A stretch of DNA of 64,000 bases from contig JACKEY010000005.1 of the NCBI GenBank assembly GCA_020632755.1, forward strand, positions 186,001-250,000. Reading direction: 5' to 3'. The stretch comes from Alphaproteobacteria bacterium. GTDB taxonomy: Bacteria > Myxococcota_A > UBA796 > UBA2385. The position numbers and the translations under genes are program-made. The notes under the pieces were generated by a model. It ran no database searches. It was not told where the DNA came from and saw only the letters and a list, made by a program, of their open reading frames with translations. Positions 1 to 8,479 of this stretch are shown here, in pieces (position 1 is the first letter of the stretch; the number at the start of each line of letters is the position of its first letter).

Positions 1-1463
1 ATGGCGACGTCCACGCGGAAGCGGTCGTCGGGCGCCGGGTCGCCGCCCCAGGGGTGCAGCTGGTGGGTGTGCGGGTAGGCCAGATCGCTGTCGCGCGAGA
101 AGGCGTGGCCGCGGATGGCGCGGTGGCCGACGACCACGCCGTCGGCGTCCTGGGTCAGCGAGCTGACCCGCCCCGGCACGATCTCCAGCTGCACGCGGTG
201 CAGGGCGGCCGCGTCCTGCAGCCGCTGCCAGAGCCGGACCCACAGCCGGTGCATGCGGGCCCCGTCGGCCGCCTGGACCCGGGCGCTGCGCGGCGACGTG
301 AACACGAAGGCCAGCGAGCGCAGCGCGCTGGCCGCGTCGTAGGAGTAGGGCGAGGTGAAGGTCGCGTCGGGCCCGAAGCGCAGGTGGAGGGTGCGGGCGA
401 CCGGATAGCGCCCGCTGGCGAGGCGGGTGGCAGCCGAGGGCAGGGCGTCGAGGAGGGAGAGCAGCTCGCTGCTCACCAGGGCGAGGTCGTCGAGGGTCTG
501 GGCCGCCCGAGGCGCGACCCGATCGAGGAGGCGCTCGAGCAGGCCCTCGTGGTCGGGCTGCTCCTCGGCGGTCAGCTGGGCGCGCAGGGTGCGCAGCAGG
601 GCGTCCACCTCGGCCCGCCAGCCCGAGAGCTCGCCGGCCAGCACTCCCGGCAGTGCGTCGGCCCACCGCGCGAGCTCGGCGTGCAGCCAGGCCCCGTACT
701 CCAGGTCGTACAGCGCCCGGTCCTGGCCGTCGATCCGCACCCGCTTGCGCTCGGGGTCGGTGGTCCGGGCCACCAGGCTCGACACGACCAGGGACAGGCG
801 CATCTCCAGGTCGACCTCGCGGGCGAACAGCAGGTCGGCGAAGAACAGCGGGTCGATGCCGTCGGCGACGTGGCGGAACAAGGCGCGGAAGGGCTGGGTG
901 ACCAGTGCGCCGAGCGGGCCGCCCGCCAGCCGGTACAGCGCGCGGGTGGCCGGCAGGGTGGCGGTCTCCGGCCGGCGCGGGTCCGACAGGCCCATCAGCG
1001 CGATGCCGGGACCACCGGGGCTGGGGTCGTCGACGATGCCCTGGAACACCGCCAGCGCGCCAGCCCCGCCGGCCGGCCGCAGCAGCCCGCCGTCCAGCGG
1101 CGGGTGGGGCTCGTCGGCCTGGCCGGCGCCCAGGAAGCGGCGCAGGTTCGGGTACTCCCAGACCACGTGGTAGCCGTGCGGCACCGTGCCCTTGTGGGGC
1201 ATGGCCGGTCCGAAGAAGGTGCGGCGCTGGTTGCCGTGCGCGTCCGCCGGGCCCTCGAAGGATCGCGACATGGCCTTGCCGCCGAGCCCGCTGCCGTCGC
1301 CGCCGGTGGGGACGAGCGGCGCGACCAGGCGGATGCGCAGCTCGGGCAGGGACCGGCGTTCGGCCCGCGCGGCGGCCCACAGCTCGATCAGGTGGGCGGC
1401 GCTCGTGAGCCCGGCGACGCCTCCGCCGATCACGGCCACGGTGACCGTCCGCTGCCCGTCCAT
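1..1463 (-). CDS. FAD/NAD(P)-binding oxidoreductase, C-terminus beyond window
   Basis: The frame stays open from an ATG at 1463 to the left edge (487 codons), so the C-terminus is missing. Residues 5-20 hold a dinucleotide-binding turn (VIGGGVAGLTSA) after a hydrophobic strand, the usual start of FAD-dependent amine-oxidase or carotenoid/squalene-desaturase-type flavoproteins. The middle is rich in Leu, Ala and Arg with no motif I can name. It is divergent from the class II aldolase across a 196-base gap. A lycopene cyclase lies 13 kb away, so an isoprenoid substrate is possible, but the two genes are not linked. The flavoprotein class is fairly secure; the substrate is unknown. Confidence 0.6.
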   Translation of the reverse strand, partial: MDGQRTVTVAVIGGGVAGLTSAAHLIELWAAARAERRSLPELRIRLVAPLVPTGGDGSGLGGKAMSRSFEGPADAHGNQRRTFFGPAMPHKGTVPHGYHVVWEYPNLRRFLGAGQADEPHPPLDGGLLRPAGGAGALAVFQGIVDDPSPGGPGIALMGLSDPRRPETATLPATRALYRLAGGPLGALVTQPFRALFRHVADGIDPLFFADLLFAREVDLEMRLSLVVSSLVARTTDPERKRVRIDGQDRALYDLEYGAWLHAELARWADALPGVLAGELSGWRAEVDALLRTLRAQLTAEEQPDHEGLLERLLDRVAPRAAQTLDDLALVSSELLSLLDALPSAATRLASGRYPVARTLHLRFGPDATFTSPYSYDAASALRSLAFVFTSPRSARVQAADGARMHRLWVRLWQRLQDAAALHRVQLEIVPGRVSSLTQDADGVVVGHRAIRGHAFSRDSDLAYPHTHQLHPWGGDPAPDDRFRVDVA

Positions 1464-1659
1464 GTGCGCTCCGCCGCCGGAGCGGCCTCAGCCGCCGGGA
1501 GGGGCGATCGAAGGGGCTCCGCAAGGCGCTCCGGTGTATCACAGGTGGCCCGCCCTTTCCCCGTCCGGTGACGCCGAGAGACCCCGGCGGCGGGCCCCTT
1601 CCCCGCGCCGACCCGGAGCGGGGCCGTGATAGCGTGCGCCTCTTCCGGAGCATCCCTGC

Positions 1660-2463
1660 ATGGCCTCCTCCTCCCCCCCGTGGCGACCCGACGTCGAAGC
1701 CCTCCGCCGGGAGATCCTGGCGACCAGCCACGCCGTGGCCGCCCGCGGCTGGGTCGCGAACCACGACGGCAACCTGTCCGCCCGGCTGGACCCGCCCGGC
1801 GACGACGGCGGGCTGCGGGTGCTCTGCACGCCGACCGCCATGCACAAGGGCGACGTCCGGGCCGAGCACCTGATCGTCGCCGACGGCGAGCGCCGCGTGC
1901 TCGAAGGCAGCCGCCACGCCTTCTCCGAGCTGGCCCTGCACGTCGCTGCCTACCGGGCCCGGCCCGACATCGGCGTCGTGCTGCACGCCCACCCGCCGCA
2001 CGCCACGGCCTTCGCTGTCGCGGGGCAGCCCGTGCCGCACCCCTTCACCGCCGAGGCTGTGGTGTCGCTCGGCCCGGACCTGCCGACGGTGCCCTTCCAC
2101 CTGCCCGGCGACCCGGCGCTCGACGCCGACCTCGCCGCCGCCCTCCAGCGCGCCGACGTGGTCGTCCTGGCCCGCCACGGCCTGCTCTCGGTGGGCGGCA
2201 GCTTCGAGCAGGCCCTGCTGCGCATGGAGCTCGTCGAGCACCTCGCCCGCACCGCCCTCGCCGCGGGCCCGCTGGGCGGCCCGCAGCTGCTGTCGGCCGA
2301 CCAGATCGCCACCCTCTCGGCCAAGGGCCGGCCCGCCTCCGACCCGGCCCGCGCCGCAGCCCCCGCCGAGCCCGCCGCCGAGACGACGAGCGCCCCTTCG
2401 CCCCGCGCGGCGTCCCAGGACGTCCGGTCGGTGGTCGAAGAGGCGCTGGCCCGCTTCCGCTGA
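1660..2463 (+). CDS. Class II aldolase/adducin family protein
   Basis: 267 residues; members of this fold are zinc lyases that cleave or isomerise sugar phosphates (for example L-fuculose-1-phosphate aldolase). Visible family features are GNLSAR at about 37-42, the phosphate-binding TPT-MHKGD segment at 58-64, an acid in the SEL motif near 90, the zinc ligands HAH at 109-111 with a further His at 114, and a distal RHGLL near 178. The last 50 residues are an Ala/Pro/Ser-rich tail beyond the catalytic domain. The ATG is preceded by CCGGAG at a normal distance. The aldolase-type fold is clear; the substrate cannot be read from sequence. Confidence 0.85.
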   Translation: MASSSPPWRPDVEALRREILATSHAVAARGWVANHDGNLSARLDPPGDDGGLRVLCTPTAMHKGDVRAEHLIVADGERRVLEGSRHAFSELALHVAAYRARPDIGVVLHAHPPHATAFAVAGQPVPHPFTAEAVVSLGPDLPTVPFHLPGDPALDADLAAALQRADVVVLARHGLLSVGGSFEQALLRMELVEHLARTALAAGPLGGPQLLSADQIATLSAKGRPASDPARAAAPAEPAAETTSAPSPRAASQDVRSVVEEALARFR

Positions 2464-2487
2464 GCGGCGTCTTCCGCCGCCGCAGGG

Positions 2488-3027
2488 CTACTGCGCGCTG
2501 GCAGTGCAGCTGTCCTTCAGCCCGGCGACCGTGGCGGCGCCGATGCCGGTGACGCGCGTCAGGGCGTCGCAGCTCGAGAAGGGCCCGTTGTTGGTGCGGT
2601 CGTCGATGATGGCCGCGGCCTTGCTGGGGCCGATGCCGGGCAGTTCCTGGAGCTGGCTGGCGGACGCGGTGTTGATGTCGATGCCGCCGCCGCTGGACGC
2701 GGGGGCCGGCGCGGATTCGCCTTCGTCGCCGCTGGCCGCGGGGGCCGGCGCCGCGCTGCCGTCGACGGTGACCAGGGCGCGCAGGTTGGCCAGGGTGGCC
2801 GGGCCGATGCCGTTGACCGAGGTCAGCTGGTCGACGCTCTTGAAGGGCCCGTTCTGGGTGCGGTAGTCGATGATCGCGGCAGCCTTGGCGGGGCCGATGC
2901 CCGGCAGCGAGTCGAGCTCGGCGGCCGAGGCGGTGTTCAGATCGACCGCCGCGTAGGCGGTCCCGCCCGTCATGGCGCCGAAGGCGAGCAGCAGGGCGAG
3001 GAAGAGGGCCTGGAGGGTGCGCTTCAT
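2488..3027 (-). CDS. ComEA-like protein with two helix-hairpin-helix domains
   Basis: 179 residues with a signal peptide (residues 1-26, ending AYA) followed by two tandem ComEA-type helix-hairpin-helix units at about 28-90 and 115-178. Each unit has DLNTA or DINTA, then LPGIGP-KAAAI, then NGIGP or TGIGA. The units are joined by a Pro/Ala/Ser linker. ComEA proteins bind DNA in the periplasm and pull it through the secretin during natural transformation; ordinary ComEA has one such unit, so the duplication is notable. It is the last gene of a - strand set with the DUF3006 and MBL genes (gap 28 bases). Type IV pilus genes lie 33 kb away. Confidence 0.88.
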   Translation of the reverse strand: MKRTLQALFLALLLAFGAMTGGTAYAAVDLNTASAAELDSLPGIGPAKAAAIIDYRTQNGPFKSVDQLTSVNGIGPATLANLRALVTVDGSAAPAPAASGDEGESAPAPASSGGGIDINTASASQLQELPGIGPSKAAAIIDDRTNNGPFSSCDALTRVTGIGAATVAGLKDSCTASAQ

Positions 3028-3055
3028 GTCGACGTTCCGGGGAGGAAGGAGGGGG

Positions 3056-3271
3056 TCAGAGCTCGATCTCGTCGGGCAGGTCGTGCTTGGCGGCCAGGCG
3101 CTCCTGGCGGGCGCGGGCCTCGGCCAGGGCGGCGGCGTCGTCGGACAGGGACAGCGAGAGCACCGCGCCCTCGCAGGCGCCGGCCGGCAGCGAGGAGGCG
3201 GGCACTTCGACGATCTCTCCGTCGAATTCGAGCACGGCGCGAGCGCCTTCGATGCGGTCCACGACGATCAT
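3056..3271 (-). CDS. DUF3006 small protein
   Basis: 71 residues starting MIVVDRIEG and containing VLEFDGE and VPASSLPAG, the small beta-barrel pattern of DUF3006. The C-terminal half ([19 protein letters not shown]) is a charged helix. DUF3006 genes are commonly found beside secreted ComEC-like metallo-beta-lactamase genes, and here it sits between such a gene and comEA, which supports the assignment. No signal peptide is visible. The biochemical role is unknown in the family. Confidence 0.75.
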   Translation of the reverse strand: MIVVDRIEGARAVLEFDGEIVEVPASSLPAGACEGAVLSLSLSDDAAALAEARARQERLAAKHDLPDEIEL

Positions 3272-3397
3272 CGGACGGTCCGGGGCAAGGGGAGGGGAGC
3301 GCGACCCCCGAGCGAGGGGCCTTGTTCCAGAGAGCGTAGCCGACCCCGGTGGCGTTGCGGTGGAGGGTCGGGAGCGACGTCGCGACGGTCGCCGGGC

Positions 3398-4642
3398 TCA
3401 GAGTTCTGGACAGGCTGCCGAGCGCGTGCGGCCCGACGCTTCGGCGGCCGCGCGGTCGGCGAAGCAGACGCGGTTGCCTTCCCAGATCCGGTCCACCACG
3501 TGGCAGGCCGCCGGGTGGAAGACCTTGCTGCTCTTGCTGGCGACGAAGGCGCAGTCGGGGCCGCCGACCGGACTGGCCGCGGCCGTGGGCGGGGCGGCCG
3601 GACGCAGGCCGGGGGCCACAGGGCGGCCGGCAGTGGCAGCCGGCGGTTCGGTCGTGGGCGGAGCGGCTGCAGGCGGCGCGGCGGGCGGATCGGCCACCAC
3701 GGGGCGCGCCTCGCGCTCTCGGTCCGCCGGGCGCAGGCCGGTGGCGGGCCCGGTGCGACCGGGGGCCGCGGTCAGCAAGGGGCGCCCGACCGGGGCATCG
3801 CCCGTCTTGCCGCGGGTCGTCACCGTCAGCGCCTTGCCGTCGCTCTCGACGACGATGGCGCCCATGGTGTCGGTCCGGTACACCTGGGCCCCGGCACTCT
3901 CCAGCCGCGCCAGCGCTTCTGGATCGGGGTGGCCGTAGCGGTTGTCGACGCCGCAGGAGATGAGCGCGATCTCGGGCTGGACGGTGCGCAGCCACGCCGC
4001 GGTGCTGCTGTGCTCGGAGCCGTGGTGGGCCACCTTGAGCACCTGGCAGGGCTGGAGCCCGTCGCGCAGCACGGCCAGCTCGGTGGGCTCCTCGGAGTCC
4101 CCGGTGAACAGGAAGCAGTTGTCCCCGTGGGTCAGCCGCGTCACCACCGAGTTGCTGTTCAGGTCCGAGCGCGTGCCCGACAGCGGGTTCTCGTCGGGGT
4201 GCAGCACGTCGATGACGATGCCGTCGTCGAGCTTGAAGCTCTGGCCCTGCAGGGCCGGCCGGTAGGTGATCTCGCGGGACTCGACGGCGTCCATCACGGC
4301 CGTGTAGGTCGCCGTCGTGTGCGGCAGCCCGTTGTCCGTGTACATCTTGACCGGCAGGCCCAGCAGCACGTCGGCCATGCCGCCGATGTGGTCGGCGTGG
4401 GGGTGCGTCGCGACGACCAGGTCGAGGTGATCGACGCCCCGCTCGCGCAGCTGGCCGATCACGTCGGCCTTCTTGATGCCGGCGTCGATGAGCACCGTCT
4501 TGCCTGCCGGCGAGGTCAGCAGGATGCTGTCGCCCTGGCCGACGTCGAGCACCTCGACCGTCAGGGTACCGGCGTGGGCGCTGCCGCACAGCAGCAGCCC
4601 GAGCAGGAGCCACAGCGGGCCGCTTCGATCAGACACGAGCAC
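3398..4642 (-). CDS. Secreted ComEC-like MBL-fold hydrolase with C-terminal Ada-type metal-binding tail
   Basis: 414 residues from a GTG. Residues 1-24 are a signal peptide (LLCGSAHA). The metallo-beta-lactamase domain follows: DVGQGDS at 33-39, THPHADH at 79-85 (metal ligands H80, H82, D84, H85), a TGDSE motif and KVAHHGS, the pattern of the hydrolase domain of ComEC/Rec2. The ComEC membrane channel is absent, so this is a free periplasmic or secreted enzyme. An Ala/Pro linker (about 290-365) leads to a Cys/His-rich end (FVASKSSKVFHPAACH and CFAD, AACP) like the Ada-type metal-binding modules appended to some nucleases. With ComEA and DUF3006 next door, processing of extracellular DNA is a reasonable inference. 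Confidence 0.82.
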   Translation of the reverse strand: MLVSDRSGPLWLLLGLLLCGSAHAGTLTVEVLDVGQGDSILLTSPAGKTVLIDAGIKKADVIGQLRERGVDHLDLVVATHPHADHIGGMADVLLGLPVKMYTDNGLPHTTATYTAVMDAVESREITYRPALQGQSFKLDDGIVIDVLHPDENPLSGTRSDLNSNSVVTRLTHGDNCFLFTGDSEEPTELAVLRDGLQPCQVLKVAHHGSEHSSTAAWLRTVQPEIALISCGVDNRYGHPDPEALARLESAGAQVYRTDTMGAIVVESDGKALTVTTRGKTGDAPVGRPLLTAAPGRTGPATGLRPADREREARPVVADPPAAPPAAAPPTTEPPAATAGRPVAPGLRPAAPPTAAASPVGGPDCAFVASKSSKVFHPAACHVVDRIWEGNRVCFADRAAAEASGRTRSAACPEL

Positions 4643-4662
4643 TCCGGACCGTCAGCCGGTGG

Positions 4663-5895
4663 TCAGCGAAGCTTGTCGAACCAGACCGTGCGGTTCGTGT
4701 AGTCGTAGCAGGCGGCCCAGTAGTTGCCGTTCGACTCCACGACTTCGTTGTGAAATCCCTGCGCCACGCCGTCGCCGGTGACGGTCTCGAGCTGCCAGGC
4801 GTCGCCGACCAGCTGGGCCACCTTCATGTCGTTGTTGCGGCCGTCGAAGTAGGCCACCGACACCTTGTCGCCGTTCACGAACAGGTCGCTGTCGGCGCCC
4901 ACGAACTCGCCGTCGTCGACGACCTCGATGCTCCAGTTGCCGGGCTCGCCGTGGGCCAGGAGCAGGTCCTGGTTGCCGACGTCGTGGTACGCGATCCAGA
5001 TCGTGCTGTCGTGGATCAGGATGTCCGGCCACTGGCCGACGTCACCACCGGTCTCGAGCGCGCGGGGACCGCCGCCGTCGTCGACGACCTCGATCGTGTA
5101 GTTGCCGGGCGTGCCCCAGGCGAGCTTCAGGTTGCCGGCGGCCTTGTCGTAGTAGGCGATGTACTCGACGCCGTCGGCGATGGCGATCTTGGCGAACTCG
5201 CCGACGTCGGCCTCGACCTCGGCGCCGGTGGCATCGACGCTGGGCTCGCCGGCGTCGATGACGTCGGTGTCCCAGCCGCTGCCGTCGTAGCGGGCCATGC
5301 GCAGGGTGCCGAGCGCTTCATCGTGGTGCACGGCGACCGGGTGGCTGCTGGGGTCCAGGGCCAGGCTGGCGAAGTGGCCGCCGGTGCCGTTGGGCGAGCC
5401 GCCGCCGTCGGCCGTGTTGTTCTCCCACTCGCCGGTGGCCGGGTCGCGGCGCGCCCACCGCATGTTCTCGAGGGTCAGGTCCTGGTAGACGATCCACACG
5501 GTGCCGTCGCCGGCGACCTTCATGCTGGCGTAGGCGCCGCGGTTGCCGACGTCCAGGCCGTCGTCGTTCGTGTAGCCGTCGGGCTTCTCGTGGGTCCACT
5601 CGACGGTCTCGCCCGACAGGTCGGCGATGGCGAAGGCCAGCGCGCCCTTGGTGCGGTCGTAGGACGCAATCGCCGGACTGCCGTCCTGCATCACGTCCAT
5701 CGACAGCCACTGGCCCCAGTCGTTCTCGAAGGGCTCGGGCTCTTCGGGCTCGGTGCCGGTGTCGACCGGGTCCGGGTCCCCCTTGGGGATGATGGTCGTG
5801 TCCGATGCACAGCCGCTGCAGGCGGTCTGGAAGGGCATGGACAGCAGGCCCAGGCCGAGGATGCCGGCGGCGGCGACGGTCGAGGGGGCGCGCAT
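4663..5895 (-). CDS. Putative beta-propeller lipoprotein
   Basis: 410 residues. The N-terminus has a hydrophobic signal with a lipobox-like Cys (PFQTAC, about residue 26), then a Pro/Glu/Asp linker. The rest is about six imperfect repeats built on A-YD-x(4,8)-LK-A followed by W-x-EVVDDG, for example AYYDKAAGNLKLAWG and AYHDVGNQDLLLAHG, as in sialidase/BNR-like propellers. No catalytic Asp-box set is certain. Upstream, CCGGAG lies a few bases before the ATG. It sits between the MBL and PHP genes on the same strand. Cell-surface binding is possible; function is unknown. Confidence 0.6.
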   Translation of the reverse strand: MRAPSTVAAAGILGLGLLSMPFQTACSGCASDTTIIPKGDPDPVDTGTEPEEPEPFENDWGQWLSMDVMQDGSPAIASYDRTKGALAFAIADLSGETVEWTHEKPDGYTNDDGLDVGNRGAYASMKVAGDGTVWIVYQDLTLENMRWARRDPATGEWENNTADGGGSPNGTGGHFASLALDPSSHPVAVHHDEALGTLRMARYDGSGWDTDVIDAGEPSVDATGAEVEADVGEFAKIAIADGVEYIAYYDKAAGNLKLAWGTPGNYTIEVVDDGGGPRALETGGDVGQWPDILIHDSTIWIAYHDVGNQDLLLAHGEPGNWSIEVVDDGEFVGADSDLFVNGDKVSVAYFDGRNNDMKVAQLVGDAWQLETVTGDGVAQGFHNEVVESNGNYWAACYDYTNRTVWFDKLR

Positions 5896-5913
5896 GGGGA
5901 CTCCGGGGGAATC

Positions 5914-7359
5914 TCAGGGGCGGATGCGGACGGGGTTGCCGTACACCCAGGGGTAGGCGTGCATCCAGTCCGCCGCATCATCACCCAGGAAGGGGGCGAG
6001 GTGCCACGGAACCATGTCCACGCGTACCCGGTACGTGCCTGCATCGTCCACGGGGAAGCGCCCACAGCTGGTCTGCCATGGCGCGCCGTCGCGGTAGACG
6101 GTGGCGCTGATCTCGGGAGCGTCGGTGCCCTGGGGGCTGCCGGCGGACAGGGTGGGGCAGGTCACCACGAGCTCGGCGGGCAGCACGCTGGGGTCCAGGA
6201 TGCTGCCCATCTCGTGGATGCCGCCAGCCGCGTCTTCCAGGTGGAAGTCGAAGCCGTCGGGAGTGCCCAGGATCTCGAAGGCCACGTGGAAGCGCCCGGC
6301 GGCCAGGGTGCGCTCGGCGGCGTCGAGATCGCCGCCCGCGTCGGGCAGGTCGGCGGGGTCCATCCACAGGTGCTGGCTGAACCAGCGGAGCATGCGGCGG
6401 TAGCTGTCGCCCCGTTCGCCGTCGCGCAGCGGGATCGGGAACACATTCTGGTGTGCGTCGGTGCCGGCGACCCCGATCACCACGCGATCTTCGGGGCCGT
6501 CGACGTTGAGCGCGTCCCAGGCGGCTTCGCTGGGGGGCTGGTTGGCCAGCACGGCCAGCACGAACAGGTCGGGCTCGGCGGTGCCGTCCTGGCTGGTGAA
6601 GGGCGCGATCTCGGCCAGCCAGGACGACGCGTCCAGGCCCAGGTCCTCGGACCGGATGTTCGGGTCGAACATCGCGTGCAGGTTGAACACCTCGACTCCG
6701 GCCAGCCCGGCCTGGACCTGGGCGCGCAGGGTCTCGACGTCGCGGCCCTCGGTGTGGGCCACCAGGCTGAGGGCGCCGGCGGTCTGGTAGGCGGCCAGGG
6801 TGTCGGCGTCCGAGGTGTTGTAGGTCGCGTCGCGCTCGGCGGCGTCGCCGGGCACGTGGCGGTCCAGGGCCACGGGCATCAGCTCGTCTTCGACCCCGGG
6901 GTACCAGCGCAGCCGCCGCCCGTCGGCGCAGGGGTGCTCCAGCACACGCGCGTCGGCAGCGGACGGCAGGAGCGTGTCGCCCTCGTCCGCGAGCAGCACC
7001 TCGTCCCACTCGCCGGTGGCGAAGTGGCTCGGGTGGTCGGTCAGGAAGGCGTGATCGATGCCCGCGTCGCAGAGCCCGGAGCGCAGGTCGGCCAGACAGT
7101 CCCGCCGCGGCGCGCCGTCTTCGTCCAGCGGGTCGCCGTCGCAGGCGTCGTGGCTCCACGGCGAGTGCAGGTGCACGATGGCGCGCTGCAGCACGAAGCC
7201 GCGCGGCGCCGTCGCCAGGTCCGAGGCTGGCGCGAGCGCCCGCTGCCAGTCGACGGTGTGGGGGCCACCGCTGTCGTCGGTGGTCCCCGGGTCCCCGGAG
7301 TGGGCGGGCGTTCCCCCGTCGGGGGAGCAGGCGAGCAGCAGGGCGAGCAGGGTCGGCAT
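5914..7359 (-). CDS. PHP-domain lipoprotein, putative metal-dependent hydrolase
   Basis: 481 residues from the ATG at 7359, chosen because it places a lipoprotein signal (LLALLLACS) at the N-terminus; the frame is open further upstream but would run through the tRNA gene. PHP motifs are visible: IVHLHSPWSH (H63, H65), FLTDHPSH near 115, a GVEDE segment, LVAHTEGR and GTDAHQ. These ligands make a trinuclear metal centre in PHP phosphoesterases. A short Asp/Gly/Thr linker joins the lipid anchor to the domain and a beta-rich C-terminal part follows. Secreted lipid-anchored PHP proteins are much less studied than cytoplasmic ones; the substrate is unknown. Confidence 0.7.
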   Translation of the reverse strand: MPTLLALLLACSPDGGTPAHSGDPGTTDDSGGPHTVDWQRALAPASDLATAPRGFVLQRAIVHLHSPWSHDACDGDPLDEDGAPRRDCLADLRSGLCDAGIDHAFLTDHPSHFATGEWDEVLLADEGDTLLPSAADARVLEHPCADGRRLRWYPGVEDELMPVALDRHVPGDAAERDATYNTSDADTLAAYQTAGALSLVAHTEGRDVETLRAQVQAGLAGVEVFNLHAMFDPNIRSEDLGLDASSWLAEIAPFTSQDGTAEPDLFVLAVLANQPPSEAAWDALNVDGPEDRVVIGVAGTDAHQNVFPIPLRDGERGDSYRRMLRWFSQHLWMDPADLPDAGGDLDAAERTLAAGRFHVAFEILGTPDGFDFHLEDAAGGIHEMGSILDPSVLPAELVVTCPTLSAGSPQGTDAPEISATVYRDGAPWQTSCGRFPVDDAGTYRVRVDMVPWHLAPFLGDDAADWMHAYPWVYGNPVRIRP

Positions 7360-7424
7360 CCGGCGGAGTGTAGCGTGCCCCGGAGCGGTCAGCGGCATAG
7401 CCGTCCCCGGGTCCGCCGCCATGC

Positions 7425-7501
7425 GCCCCCGTAGCTCAGGTGGATAGAGCGACCGCCTCCTAAGCGGTAGGCCACAGGTTCGAGTCCTGTCGGGGGCGCC
7501 A
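7425..7501 (+). tRNA. tRNA-Arg (CCT)
   Basis: A complete 77-base cloverleaf with encoded CCA. The acceptor arms GCCCCCG (7425-7431) and CGGGGGC (7491-7497) pair fully. The D arm is GCTC-AGGTGGATAGA-GC, the anticodon loop CTCCTAA carries CCT, and the T loop is GTTCGAGTC. It reads rare AGG arginine codons. It stands alone between two - strand lipoprotein genes. Confidence 0.97.
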
Positions 7502-7514
7502 CGGCGGGGGTCGC

Positions 7515-8162
7515 CTAGAACAGCCCCTCGAGCACGTCCACCAGCTCCAGGTTCACGTTGGCCTCGTCGATGAGTGCCTGGGCGTCCGTTCCCTGGGCGA
7601 GCTCCTGCATGCGGGCGACCGACGCCGAGAAGTCGGCGGCTTCGGCGTCGCCGCCGGCATCGAGGACGGTGGGCTCCAGCCCGGCCCAGGTGGTGGCCAC
7701 GGTGTCGACATCGACGACGGCCGCGCCGAAGTCGTCGTCCATGGCGTCGAGCACGACCTCGCGGCCCAGGTAGTCGAGGGCCAGGACCTCGGGGGGGATC
7801 GGCGGGTCGTACAGGCGGTAGAGCTCGGGCATCGGGGCGCTCACGGCGTTCGCGGCGCGGGCCGCCTCGACCGCGGTCGGGCTTCCGCCGCTGACGTCGA
7901 GCAGGCCCGCCACCGCGACGTCCATCTCGTCGAGCAGTGCCGCGCTGGCGCCGTCCGCCGAGGCGGTGTCGCGGTAGGCGGCCCACGCGCTGTCGATGCC
8001 GTCAGCGGTGGTGGCGAGCTCCGCGAAGTCGGAGACGAGCGCGACGTCGTAGGCGTGCTCGGCGTCGCCCTCGATGGCTTCGAGATCGGCGGGGACGCCC
8101 GATCCGCCGGTGCAGGCGGTGGCGAGGGCGAGGGGCAGGAGGAAGAGCGGTCGGCGGGGCAT
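7515..8162 (-). CDS. Putative lipoprotein, unrecognised
   Basis: 215 residues from the ATG at 8162, which has GGAG upstream and gives a lipoprotein signal (LALATACTGG). The mature part is mostly helical and acidic, with long Ala/Asp/Glu stretches (for example DSAWAAYRDTAS and DAEAADFSASVARMQEL). I do not recognise a domain. Spacing of acidic helices is like small periplasmic helical-bundle proteins. It is divergent from the acidic lipoprotein gene across a 317-base regulatory region, which could serve both. Confidence 0.6.
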   Translation of the reverse strand: MPRRPLFLLPLALATACTGGSGVPADLEAIEGDAEHAYDVALVSDFAELATTADGIDSAWAAYRDTASADGASAALLDEMDVAVAGLLDVSGGSPTAVEAARAANAVSAPMPELYRLYDPPIPPEVLALDYLGREVVLDAMDDDFGAAVVDVDTVATTWAGLEPTVLDAGGDAEAADFSASVARMQELAQGTDAQALIDEANVNLELVDVLEGLF

Positions 8163-8340
8163 GCTGACTCCAGCAGTGGGGGGTGGCCGCCGGGTCTGCA
8201 CGAGGCGTGCCAGGACGTTGCCGCAGGGCGCGCAAAGCGAAAACACACACGGGATGTGCACTCCCGGTGGGCGGTGCCCCGCGGGCCGATGGACTCCCGC
8301 CGGGATTCCGGCGCGGCCGCGAAAGAAATCTGGCGCGGCG

Positions 8341-8379
8341 GTCGGTCCCGACGGCCCCCGAACGAGCGATCGAACCGAC
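8341..8379. promoter_or_regulatory. Possible enhancer site for the NtrC-type regulator
   Basis: GTCGG-TC-CCGAC (8341-8352) is a perfect inverted repeat, and ACCGAC (8374-8379) repeats the inverted half-site. They lie about 30-70 bases upstream of the -24 element, near the usual range for bacterial enhancer-binding proteins. The link to the regulator encoded at 10674 is inference only; short GC palindromes occur by chance in this genome. Confidence 0.3.
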
Positions 8380-8410
8380 CACCAGCGGATCGCGATGTCG
8401 AGTGGGTCGT

Positions 8411-8426
8411 TGGCACGCGCCATGCA
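8411..8426 (+). promoter_or_regulatory. Sigma-54 (-24/-12) promoter
   Basis: TGGCACGCGCCATGCA matches the sigma-54 consensus TGGCACG-N4-TTGC(A/T) at all positions except one (A for T before TGC), with exactly ten bases between the GG and GC pairs. Transcription would start near 8437, some 43 bases before the GTG of the acidic lipoprotein gene. A sigma-54 activator gene sits 2.2 kb downstream in the same orientation, which makes the site more credible. Confidence 0.7.
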
Positions 8427-8479
8427 GTCCGCCGGGCTGGCAACTCCCTTCCGCCCACCTCAAGACCCCGGAACCCTCC

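Larger units (their letters stand above)
8163..8479. other. 317-base divergent intergenic region
   Basis: No coding region is supported here. It holds the sigma-54 type promoter (8411-8426) facing the acidic lipoprotein gene, a 12-base palindrome (8341-8352) and a further ACCGAC half-site (8374-8379), which may be the regulator's upstream activating sequence. The promoter of the - strand lipoprotein gene must also lie here but I could not assign it. Confidence 0.6.

Noticed and set aside
4750..7434. 894-codon open frame on the + strand
   Set aside because: Val/Gly/Ala/His-rich antisense of the propeller and PHP genes, both of which have signal peptides and motifs on the - strand.
7360..7986. 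N-terminal extension of the PHP gene upstream of 7359
   Set aside because: The frame stays open but would run antisense through the tRNA-Arg gene and remove the lipoprotein signal from the N-terminus.
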